From Duganella sp. BJB480 (GTDB lineage Bacteria > Pseudomonadota > Gammaproteobacteria > Burkholderiales > Burkholderiaceae_D), in NCBI GenBank assembly GCA_003416985.1, contig QVIN01000002.1:558001-622000 (forward strand): DNA of 64,000 nucleotides, given 5' to 3'. Position numbers and translations under genes: made by a program. Every line of letters begins with the position of its first letter. The first letter of the stretch is position 1. Shown here piece after piece: positions 23,921-31,479 of the stretch. Below the pieces are notes generated by a model that was not told the origin of the DNA, made no database searches, and worked only from the letters and a program-made list of their open reading frames with translations.

Positions 23921-25326
23921 TGCCGGCCGCCGCGCTGGACATCATCTTGCTGGAATCCCATGAAGTGGCGCTGCGCGCGCTGCTTCATAGGGAGAACGGC
24001 TCGGAGGCTGCCGCCTATGTGCTGTTCGGCAAGGCAGAGATCGCGGCAGACCCCTGGTCCAACCAACCGCGCATACGCCTGATCTCGCACGAGGTGGTGC
24101 CAATCACGTCCGACGAGATGGTTTCGTCCTCCTCAGTGCACGTGACGTGGTCAACACAGGGATTCATGCGGCTGCTAGGCTTGGCGCAGCACCGCAACCT
24201 TGTTCCCGCACTGGTTCACACGCATCCTGGCGCGAATGCGTTCTTCTCCGACCAGGACGATCGCAACGAAGCTGAGTTGGCCCGTACCACCTTCAACAAG
24301 GGTGTCCAGGGGCTTGTCAGCATGGTCTTCGGCCAGCACGATGCCATCGTGGGGCGCCTGTGGACCTCGGCCAAAACCTCCACGCACGCGTCGTCTATCT
24401 CCATTGTCGGAAGCATGATCAAGATCTGGCGCGCGGACGCTGAGCGCGCAGATACTGAATCTCTCGCTCGGCAGGCAGCACTTTTCGGCAAGGGATTCAA
24501 TCCCATCGTGCGGGCACTACGTGTCGGAGTGATCGGTTGCGGCGGTACCGGCAGTGCGGTGGTTTCGCTACTGACCCGGCTGGGTGTTGGTCACATCGCG
24601 TTGATGGATAACGACACGATCGACACGACTAATCTCAACCGCGTCCACGGATCGCACGCCGCCGATGTCCCTGCGAAATTGGCAAAAGTGGACATCCTGG
24701 CGCGCGAAATCGAGGCCTGCGGCTTAGGAAACCAGGTGATCACCCGACGGGCATGGGTGGGCGACCCATCGCTTCGCGACGTTCTGCGCTCTTGCGATGT
24801 GCTCTTCGGGTGTACCGACGACAACCAAGGTCGGCTCACGCTGAACCGCCTCGCCCACTACTACGGAATTCCGGTGATCGATGTAGGATTGCGCATGCGG
24901 TCGGCCAAGAGTGGTGTGGACTACGACATGACGGGTCGCGTCACGACAATTAGGCCGGGCACCCCTTGCTTGATGTGTCTTGGCGTCGTCAATACGCAAC
25001 GTGCAGCGGCTGAAGGTTTAAAGCGCAATGATCCGGCGGAATTTGAGCGCCGCAAGGCTGAAGCGTATGTTGAGGGTGGTGGTGACCCGGCCCCCGCAGT
25101 CGTGACGTTCACCACAGGCATCGCGTGTGCCGCAGTGGATGAGTTGATCCAGGGCCTGACGGGCTTTCGTGGCGACGGTGGCATGACGCACAACCGTATT
25201 CGCCGGTTCGATCGTATGGAAGAGCGCGCTATGACGTGCCGGCCGGTTCCGACATGCCCTGTTTGCAGCACCGAGGCCACCTGGGGTCGCGGCGACGTGA
25301 ATCCCTTTCTCGGCGTGATCGGATGA
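23920..25326 (+). CDS. JAB/MPN peptidase - ThiF/E1 fusion
   Basis: A 468-residue fusion. The N-terminal JAB domain (about residues 1-165) keeps the JAMM zinc residues H100 and H102 (VHTHPG), S110 and D113, with a likely catalytic E29. The ThiF/E1 domain (about 196-468) has the nucleotide-binding VGVIGCGGTGS (202-212), TTNLNR with R241, K253 and K256, D300 in GCTDD, and the zinc pairs C350/C353 and C446/C449. The E1 would adenylate a ubiquitin-like protein and the JAB domain would process or remove it. It is fused as in the bacterial operons that also carry tandem ubiquitin-like/E2 proteins. The start at 23920 is fixed by the TGATG overlap with the upstream gene. Confidence 0.87.
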   Translation: MPAAALDIILLESHEVALRALLHRENGSEAAAYVLFGKAEIAADPWSNQPRIRLISHEVVPITSDEMVSSSSVHVTWSTQGFMRLLGLAQHRNLVPALVHTHPGANAFFSDQDDRNEAELARTTFNKGVQGLVSMVFGQHDAIVGRLWTSAKTSTHASSISIVGSMIKIWRADAERADTESLARQAALFGKGFNPIVRALRVGVIGCGGTGSAVVSLLTRLGVGHIALMDNDTIDTTNLNRVHGSHAADVPAKLAKVDILAREIEACGLGNQVITRRAWVGDPSLRDVLRSCDVLFGCTDDNQGRLTLNRLAHYYGIPVIDVGLRMRSAKSGVDYDMTGRVTTIRPGTPCLMCLGVVNTQRAAAEGLKRNDPAEFERRKAEAYVEGGGDPAPAVVTFTTGIACAAVDELIQGLTGFRGDGGMTHNRIRRFDRMEERAMTCRPVPTCPVCSTEATWGRGDVNPFLGVIG

Positions 25327-25330
25327 GTCT

Positions 25331-25669
25331 ATGAAACGTTTCGTCGCATTGGCGTTGCGCCGCCTAGGGTTGCTGAAATTTGATCTTCTTGTGGCACAGG
25401 TAAGCCGGCATCCCGGCAAGACTGAGATCCCCGTCGGCGAACTGTGGTTAGTCGTGGATGGCGGCGTGAAGAAATGGGCATGCCTGAGTTGTCCAGGCGG
25501 CTGCGGTGTACAGATTTCGCTTTCGCTGAATCCCGAACGCCGCCCACGCTGGGATGTTGAGTACGATTTTTGGAGGCGCCCGACGATTTCGCCATCGATA
25601 CATCAGCAGAAGATGTGCCGGTGCCACTTCTGGGTCAGGAAGGGCTTGATCGACTGGTGCAAATCGTGA
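25331..25669 (+). CDS. DUF6527-like Cys/His-rich protein of ubiquitin-like operon
   Basis: A 112-residue basic protein, starting four bases after the E1-JAB stop. A likely metal-binding core comprises C51 and C54 (WACLSCPGGCG, also C58), W74, D79, then PTISPSIHQQ and CRCHFWV with C98 and H99, ending DWC. This agrees with the small predicted metal-binding protein (DUF6527, the former CEHH type) that accompanies E1-JAB and tandem ubiquitin-like/E2 genes. Its role is not known; a substrate-recognition or E3-like adaptor is one possibility. It is the last gene of the eight-gene cargo operon. Confidence 0.74.
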   Translation: MKRFVALALRRLGLLKFDLLVAQVSRHPGKTEIPVGELWLVVDGGVKKWACLSCPGGCGVQISLSLNPERRPRWDVEYDFWRRPTISPSIHQQKMCRCHFWVRKGLIDWCKS

Positions 25670-25836
25670 ATTTTTAAGCGCAACGGAGCCACTCTTTGCC
25701 AATGTGTTTTTACAGTGGCACAGCGAACGGTCAGGCCATTTATTTCGACGTTGAGTGCACGCCGATTCACCCACTGGATCAACTTTCGTTCAATGCTTAC
25801 AAAATCATTTACGCAAAGACACTGCTTCATTAGGGC

Positions 25837-26430
25837 TTACCGTCGTGTCGATATATCTCGTATTTCCCGCTTTACCGTGCCATATTTATTGCGCAACTCT
25901 TTAACGCTAAGATCTAGCCCGATTAAACTTCCAAGATATCGCGTGGAGCCCCACAGATCGTCTTGGGAGTTTTTCGTTAGCTCTGAATAACTGTCCAAGG
26001 TGCTTTGAGCGACACAGAATCCTGCCTCATCTAGGCCCTTAAAATAGGTGCCAAAAGTTAGATCTGTTTTCCCTCCTGTAGATAAGTTAATAGATGAAAA
26101 TATCGGAGGACTGACTTCTTCACCGCAAACGTTCGGTAGACAAACTGCGGCATCGAATATCCCATCATTCAACTCAATCCAAGAATGATCAAAATAGCCA
26201 GCGTCACCTCTTACTTCACCTATGCAAAGCCTAGGGGTGAATCCTTGCTCAGAAAGCAATATGTACATCCAGGCAGAAGAATTATGACAGGCCCCGCGCA
26301 AATCTCCCCGCCACAGGGTTTCGAGAGTAATCGAAAATGTGTCGGATAGAAGATGCCCGTTTTCCATAGGAACCGCAATTTTCTGCGCGAATTTAATCCA
26401 TCTTATTAATTGATATTCCAAAATTCCCAC
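25837..26430 (-). CDS. Transglutaminase-like cysteine protein
   Basis: A 197-residue protein with the spacing of a transglutaminase-like catalytic triad: C48 in RGACHNSSAW, H82 in YFDHSWIEL and D93 in GIFDAAV. The rest is not recognised. The gene is clearly more AT-rich than its neighbours, has no signal peptide and converges on the ubiquitin-like operon with 167 bases between stops. Small transglutaminase-fold proteins act as peptidases, amidases or peptide-maturation enzymes. None of these can be chosen from sequence. The 60 bases separating it from the helicase gene hold nothing obvious. Confidence 0.6.
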   Translation of the reverse strand: MGILEYQLIRWIKFAQKIAVPMENGHLLSDTFSITLETLWRGDLRGACHNSSAWMYILLSEQGFTPRLCIGEVRGDAGYFDHSWIELNDGIFDAAVCLPNVCGEEVSPPIFSSINLSTGGKTDLTFGTYFKGLDEAGFCVAQSTLDSYSELTKNSQDDLWGSTRYLGSLIGLDLSVKELRNKYGTVKREIRDISTRR

Positions 26431-26490
26431 CCTATTTTTCCCGCATGCTGACAGAGAAATATGCGACTTCGTGGTCTGAAACCGTAATCG

Positions 26491-29400
26491 CTACAGTGAT
26501 TCGACAGCATTCTGTACATCTCTTGCCGTCTTTTCGACAGCCTGCATGTCCAGTCCTGGCCCTTCGGTAGTCGTGAATAGATTGACGCCTTCACTGAAGC
26601 CGTTCGCCTCGTACCAAGCCTTTTTCCATTCCCACGACCGTCTGTAGTCCGCGCGATCCAGCATTCCTAGATGTTCCCAAAGTACCAGCTCGCCCGAGTC
26701 GCTAACAAACGTGAAATCCGGCCTCAGTTTTCCGGCCATTTTTGTCCCTTCAAGCGGCCTGTTGTATTGGTATGACGGCATGTCTTGTGTATCGCAAAAG
26801 TTCGCGATTGCCAGCTCCGACTTGCTCTGCACCATGACACCACGGGTCGTGCGATGCACAAGGTGAGCGGCATAGCGAAAATCGTCAGCATCCCTGCGCA
26901 CACCAGGCGCGAAGAGATGTGTGTTGCGGCGCGCCGTCTCGGAATTGGACGGCTTGGACAAGTCATAGAGAACGCTCGGGTCGCCACCTTCCACCAGTAG
27001 AACCAGCTTCTGTTTGGATCTGGTCAACGCCGTATACAGCAACTCACGGGAGAGAAACCGATTCGATTTCGGAATGATCGCAAAGACGACACCAAACTCG
27101 CTGCCCTGAGCTTTATGTACCGTGAGGGCATACGCCAGCTCAAGGGGACCTGTACCACCGGAAAAATCCCGGCGCCCGAACGAAAACCGAACATCAGGTC
27201 GGCTTGCAAATGCCACGTTCAGAAATTTATTCTTCGCTCCTCCCACGCCTTGGCCAGCAATGCCAATTTCGCCATTGGCAAGGTATTCCTCAATGCCCTG
27301 TTTGGTCTTCCCGTTCCAGCCTTCACGCTTGCCGTTGCGGTTAAGAATGACTTTATCGCCCCATACAACTTCTTCGTCACCGAGAGTCAATCCCCATGGT
27401 TGGCGCGCGGTCCTAAGCTGGTCACCTCGGTAGCGTTGCTGAATCCATCGATTGATGTCATGAACCCCATGGGCGTGCAACCTTACGGGAGAGAGAATCT
27501 GAAAACGGTCCGCGCCGTCGTGGTCATCGAAAGGCACCCACCCTTCTGGTGTCAGTCCCAATGCCTTGTTGAAGCCTTTAACATCCGATGGATCGCTCAG
27601 ACCAAGGCACTCAATGAACTGCTGTTCCAACTGACGTCGCAGTTCGGTCGGGGTCTGCCATGTACAAACGACTAGATCATTCAACTTGCCGCCGGATTCG
27701 ATATCACTCAGCACCTTGTCGGCGTCGGCCGGCTGTTGCTCACGTGTGAACCAGGATGCCAGACGAAGGGTATCGGACGGCCCGCCTGCTGCAGTTCGCA
27801 ATTCGATCGTAAGTCTGGCCAACGCTTGGGCCACAGGTGACTTGTTATCAAAGCACTCGTCTAGATAGGCCACTAGGTCGGCGAATGGGCGGCCTACGCC
27901 GATGGGCGGAAGCTGGTTGGGGTCTCCCACCAGGATGATACGTTCGACGTGTGCGAGATCAAGCGCCAGCAATGTCGCCAGCAGATCGTCCATGGTCAGC
28001 ATCGAGCATTCGTCGATGACAACCGTCTTTTCCTTCCGATAGGTGTCCTCGCCCTTGAACCGAGGAAGTTGTCGTGCGCCGTCATATCGTTTCAACTGGT
28101 AGAGAAACTGTGCCACGGTCATCGCATTTGCATTGGCCTTTTGGCCCAGCCTCACGCGGGCCTTTCCGGTCGGCGCCAGAAACAACACACCACCAGCACG
28201 CAAGGCTGCTGACTGAAGCAGCGCGCCGAGCACCGTGGTCTTGCCAGTTCCTGCCCGCCCCACAAGCACGCTGAGTTTTCGTGTCGTTAAACGCTCCAAT
28301 GCGTTTGCCTGCTCATCCAAGGCATCTACGTGTCGCTGGTCGGAAAGATCGATGTGACCGCCGCCTTCCTCAATCGCCTTGACCAACAATGGCCGCCACG
28401 AGTCATTCAATGACGCGAGCTGTTTGCCAGCTCGCGCTGTCAGCAGCTTTCCCAACTTTTGTTCGCGCAACTTCAGCTCAGTGAGCTGAACGCAACCAAG
28501 CACGTCACCGTTCTCGACATTGAACTCGATGTTGAGGCGCTCCACCTCTGAGGCAAGGCTTGCCTCATTCCCAGCGAGCCAGTCGGCCGGCATGACGCAT
28601 GGGCGCGGCAAGTCCAGCTTCGCGAGACCCATCACGGCGTCGCCCTCTGATAACAATGAGTCACCATTGGACGCTGCATGACGCAGCACGGCTACAAGCG
28701 CGGCGCGAATTCGACGTGGATCCATCGGCGAATCGATACGCGAAGGCAGTTCGACGGGATGTGCTACGGCAACCGTGTCGTCAGGCATCACGCCGCGTTC
28801 CACCGTCGCAATGCTGACGGGGTACTCGTTTAAGTCGCCCAGATCAGTTTCGGCAATGCGGTACGGGTTAGCCAATATCTCAGCATCTGAAACGGGGGAG
28901 CGTATTGCTTTTGTGCGTTCGCGCGGATCGAACCATCGCTTTGCTTGCAATGGACTCAGGCTCATTCGAGATAGCAGCCGCAACAGCGCTTTCCGCTCAT
29001 CGGTTAGTCCAATCCATGTTGCTCGGCTGGCTTGCAAGTCGGCCTTGTAGGAAGCCTGTGGCGGCATCTGCTGTCCAAGGAGCAATGCGTCGAGTACGGG
29101 CCAAGGATCGCTCATGGGAGCAATCAGACTCTTAGCCATCAGTTCTTGCACCAGCGACGTACCTAGGCGCACACCGAGTGCCTCCAAAGCCGAGCCCGCC
29201 CCGGGAAAGGCGCCCCGGTCTTGCCAGGCGGCTGCGATCTGCTCATTCAGCCATTCTTCACGTTGAGCCCAGGGGCCTTTTGCAATACCGTGCTCCCTGA
29301 TCTTGCGAACGGCAGCAAGACATTTCACGAGCACCGACAGCGCAACGTCTGGTGTTCCAAGTTCGCCGGCATAGGAGAACGACATGACGTCGATTGCCTC

Positions 29401-30186
29401 GGGAACCACGGCAATCTCATTCAACAGCTCACGTCGCCGCGCATCCTCCTTGGAGTCCCCTGTCGGGTCGAGGTAGTCGTGATACGGCAATACGAAACCC
29501 CGCGCGCCATCGGGCCGAATCGAATGCTGAAACAGCCGATCCCAAAGCGGATATTTTTGCTCCACCTTCGCGGTGTCGTAATGCAAGGTCGGCGAAAGAT
29601 GGTCCACCGTACCTATAGCAACCACGAGTCTTGAGTAAGCCTCTTCCAGTGGATGCCCGCTCTTGGTATAGAAAAATGCCAACGAACTACCAGCGGTTAC
29701 TTGGCCGAAGAAGTGATCACCGATTGCCTTCTGACGTTCACTGGAGAAGACCCAGGGTGATGGGAAAGGCGGCTCATCGTCGGGTGGAAGAGGCACTGGC
29801 AGTTGTTCATCCAGCCGACCTTGGTGCTGGCGCAACATCCAGTAGAACGGCACTGCGAACGTTGAGTATGCCGGTATACGTATACTCGTTTCGAGCAGGC
29901 TCCCGTGCGTCTCGCGGGTCTTCGTCAATCCCGCATAGGGATGATTAACCGTCCTCGTCCATTCGGCACTGTTCATGAACGCGGCCGACTCGGCCTGACA
30001 GGGCGGCAGCGCATCAGCTCCCAGTTCAGAGAAAGGCTTTCCCGCCCACTTAACCTCGTGCACTTCGTCGCGCCCTTCTCGAATGCGTTCCAGATCAACA
30101 CAAAATGAGTTTCCCGCAGGGTCCAAGCAGACAGCACCGTTCCAACGGTTGTCATGCCACGCAACGCGAACATTCAAATGTTTCAT
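26491..30186 (-). CDS. RecD-like helicase with C-terminal endonuclease-like domain
   Basis: A 1,231-residue protein. The first 600 residues are not recognised. The superfamily 1B (RecD/TraA-type) helicase core begins with Walker A VGRAGTGKTT near residue 650, VVIDECSML near 725 and ILVGDPNQLPPIG. It continues with YALTVHKAQGSEF and ELLYTALTRSKQKL near 1060-1100. The last 120 residues (RPDFTFVSDSGELVLWEHLGM then WEWKKAWYEANGF) have the pattern of a PD-(D/E)XK-like nuclease domain appended to many defence helicases. AAGGAGG lies directly before two adjacent ATGs; I use the second. It faces the ubiquitin-like operon and is likely an independent DNA-targeting defence or repair protein. Confidence 0.75.
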   Translation of the reverse strand: MKHLNVRVAWHDNRWNGAVCLDPAGNSFCVDLERIREGRDEVHEVKWAGKPFSELGADALPPCQAESAAFMNSAEWTRTVNHPYAGLTKTRETHGSLLETSIRIPAYSTFAVPFYWMLRQHQGRLDEQLPVPLPPDDEPPFPSPWVFSSERQKAIGDHFFGQVTAGSSLAFFYTKSGHPLEEAYSRLVVAIGTVDHLSPTLHYDTAKVEQKYPLWDRLFQHSIRPDGARGFVLPYHDYLDPTGDSKEDARRRELLNEIAVVPEAIDVMSFSYAGELGTPDVALSVLVKCLAAVRKIREHGIAKGPWAQREEWLNEQIAAAWQDRGAFPGAGSALEALGVRLGTSLVQELMAKSLIAPMSDPWPVLDALLLGQQMPPQASYKADLQASRATWIGLTDERKALLRLLSRMSLSPLQAKRWFDPRERTKAIRSPVSDAEILANPYRIAETDLGDLNEYPVSIATVERGVMPDDTVAVAHPVELPSRIDSPMDPRRIRAALVAVLRHAASNGDSLLSEGDAVMGLAKLDLPRPCVMPADWLAGNEASLASEVERLNIEFNVENGDVLGCVQLTELKLREQKLGKLLTARAGKQLASLNDSWRPLLVKAIEEGGGHIDLSDQRHVDALDEQANALERLTTRKLSVLVGRAGTGKTTVLGALLQSAALRAGGVLFLAPTGKARVRLGQKANANAMTVAQFLYQLKRYDGARQLPRFKGEDTYRKEKTVVIDECSMLTMDDLLATLLALDLAHVERIILVGDPNQLPPIGVGRPFADLVAYLDECFDNKSPVAQALARLTIELRTAAGGPSDTLRLASWFTREQQPADADKVLSDIESGGKLNDLVVCTWQTPTELRRQLEQQFIECLGLSDPSDVKGFNKALGLTPEGWVPFDDHDGADRFQILSPVRLHAHGVHDINRWIQQRYRGDQLRTARQPWGLTLGDEEVVWGDKVILNRNGKREGWNGKTKQGIEEYLANGEIGIAGQGVGGAKNKFLNVAFASRPDVRFSFGRRDFSGGTGPLELAYALTVHKAQGSEFGVVFAIIPKSNRFLSRELLYTALTRSKQKLVLLVEGGDPSVLYDLSKPSNSETARRNTHLFAPGVRRDADDFRYAAHLVHRTTRGVMVQSKSELAIANFCDTQDMPSYQYNRPLEGTKMAGKLRPDFTFVSDSGELVLWEHLGMLDRADYRRSWEWKKAWYEANGFSEGVNLFTTTEGPGLDMQAVEKTARDVQNAVESL

Positions 30187-30304
30187 CATCCTCCTTAGAG
30201 ATCAGTGAATTGATATTATTTTTACTCATTCAGGAGAGTAAATTCGAACGACAAGCGGACCTAATTTATCGCTCTCGGCAAGAGCATGGCTATCGGACAA
30301 CGCG

Positions 30305-30901
30305 TCAGCCATGCGGCAGTAAGATAGCAAGCTCCTGAGCCATCCACGTTGGTAGGCGCGCACGCACCAAGGCAACCTTCTCAAGTTCAGAATAAGGTAA
30401 TTTCGAGCGCAGTTTCCGCAAAGCTTCGCCGGTATTTTCTGGACCCAGCCATGCAAGCGCCCTTATCACCTCACCTGCGGTGCACTCCGGAAGAATCAAC
30501 TGCCAAATGGGAGCGTGTCGAAGTTCCACGGTTTGCGCGCCAACTGTCAGGCACCGATTGCGCCCGGATGTGAGATAGATGGCCCGCATTGGTACCTGCA
30601 TGGTGAGCCCAAGTGCATTGGCAGCCGCCGCACCATGGGACACGATCGTTTCCCCGCGCTGCTTGGCCAATCCTTCAACGATCTTACGGGCGGATGGTGC
30701 ATGCATCCCAAAACAACTTTCGACCGGCAGCACATAAATACCTCGCCCTGCCCGCAACAAAGCGCCACGCTTCGCCAAACGAGACAGCACCTGATCAACG
30801 GCCGCTCTCCTCCCCAAATGCAGTATCTCTTTCGCAACCAAGGGAGTGCCCTCCGGCAACCCGGCTGCGTATTCCAGCACCTGCTTGGCAGTAGTTTGCA
30901 T
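30305..30901 (-). CDS. AbiEi/DUF6088-type antitoxin-like regulator, no toxin partner seen
   Basis: A 198-residue protein. The N-terminal winged HTH (VAKEILHLGRRAAVDQVLSRLAKRG ending with GRGIYVLP, residues about 22-58) and the C-terminal domain with GETIVSHGAAAANALGL and VELRHAP are typical of DUF6088/AbiEi antitoxins of type IV toxin-antitoxin systems. These normally precede an AbiEii nucleotidyltransferase toxin. Here the next gene in the same direction is the RecD-like helicase, 115 bases away, so the protein may be an orphan or may regulate the helicase. A strong inverted repeat lies directly upstream (30918-30945). Confidence 0.75.
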   Translation of the reverse strand: MQTTAKQVLEYAAGLPEGTPLVAKEILHLGRRAAVDQVLSRLAKRGALLRAGRGIYVLPVESCFGMHAPSARKIVEGLAKQRGETIVSHGAAAANALGLTMQVPMRAIYLTSGRNRCLTVGAQTVELRHAPIWQLILPECTAGEVIRALAWLGPENTGEALRKLRSKLPYSELEKVALVRARLPTWMAQELAILLPHG

Positions 30902-30917
30902 GAAGAGATATCCTATC

Positions 30918-30945
30918 TGTCAGAAATATGAATAAATTTCTGACA
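30918..30945 (-). promoter_or_regulatory. Inverted repeat, probable operator of the AbiEi-type regulator
   Basis: Perfect ten-base arms TGTCAGAAAT (30918-30927) and ATTTCTGACA (30936-30945) with an eight-base spacer, 17 bases upstream of the ATG at 30901. AbiEi-type proteins repress their own promoters through such repeats, so autoregulation is likely. Confidence 0.65.
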
Positions 30946-31095
30946 CTTGTCAATGCAACTTCAACTGACTTGGCAGCACTTCGTTCAGGTACGCCCGAGC
31001 GAGTTGCCTATAAGCCTGCCAATAGTCACCATTGCTCTACGTAACCAATTCCGAACGATGACTCATCAAGCAAACCCCTTGGAGGGGGACAAAAG

Positions 31096-31479
31096 ATGGA
31101 TAACCAAGATTCCAGCCAACTCGACCGCATCGACGTTCGCTACACGTCGTCCGAACCGCCTCGCGGCGTCGACGGATACGAAGAACGCCACCAACTTGTC
31201 GTTGCGCGCCCTCTTCCCTTCCGGCGCACCATCCGCCGACCCGAACTGCATCAGTTGGTCCCGCTTGCCGATACGACAATCTACGACATGGAGCGTCGCG
31301 GCGAATTTCCGAAGCGCTTCAATCTGACGCCGCGTTGCGTGGTGTGGGATCTTGCGGAGGTGGAGGCCTGGCTAGCGGCACGCCGCCAAGCCTCGGATGC
31401 AGACGCGCTGAAACGCGCCCCTTCACCTGACGTGCGCCAACGCAAGCGACGCCCAGTCAAACAAGCGCCCGCAGCGTAG
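31096..31479 (+). CDS. AlpA-family regulatory protein
   Basis: A 127-residue protein with a GGAGGGG ribosome-binding site. Residues about 47-96 (RRPELHQLVPLADTTIYDME, then FPKRFNLTPRCVVWDLAEVEAWL) match the AlpA/excisionase-like HTH that controls P4-type integrases and excision. The N-terminal 40 residues and the basic C-terminal tail are variable. Its 3' end overlaps the convergent integrase gene by 23 bases. It probably regulates excision or the integrase gene. Confidence 0.83.
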   Translation: MDNQDSSQLDRIDVRYTSSEPPRGVDGYEERHQLVVARPLPFRRTIRRPELHQLVPLADTTIYDMERRGEFPKRFNLTPRCVVWDLAEVEAWLAARRQASDADALKRAPSPDVRQRKRRPVKQAPAA

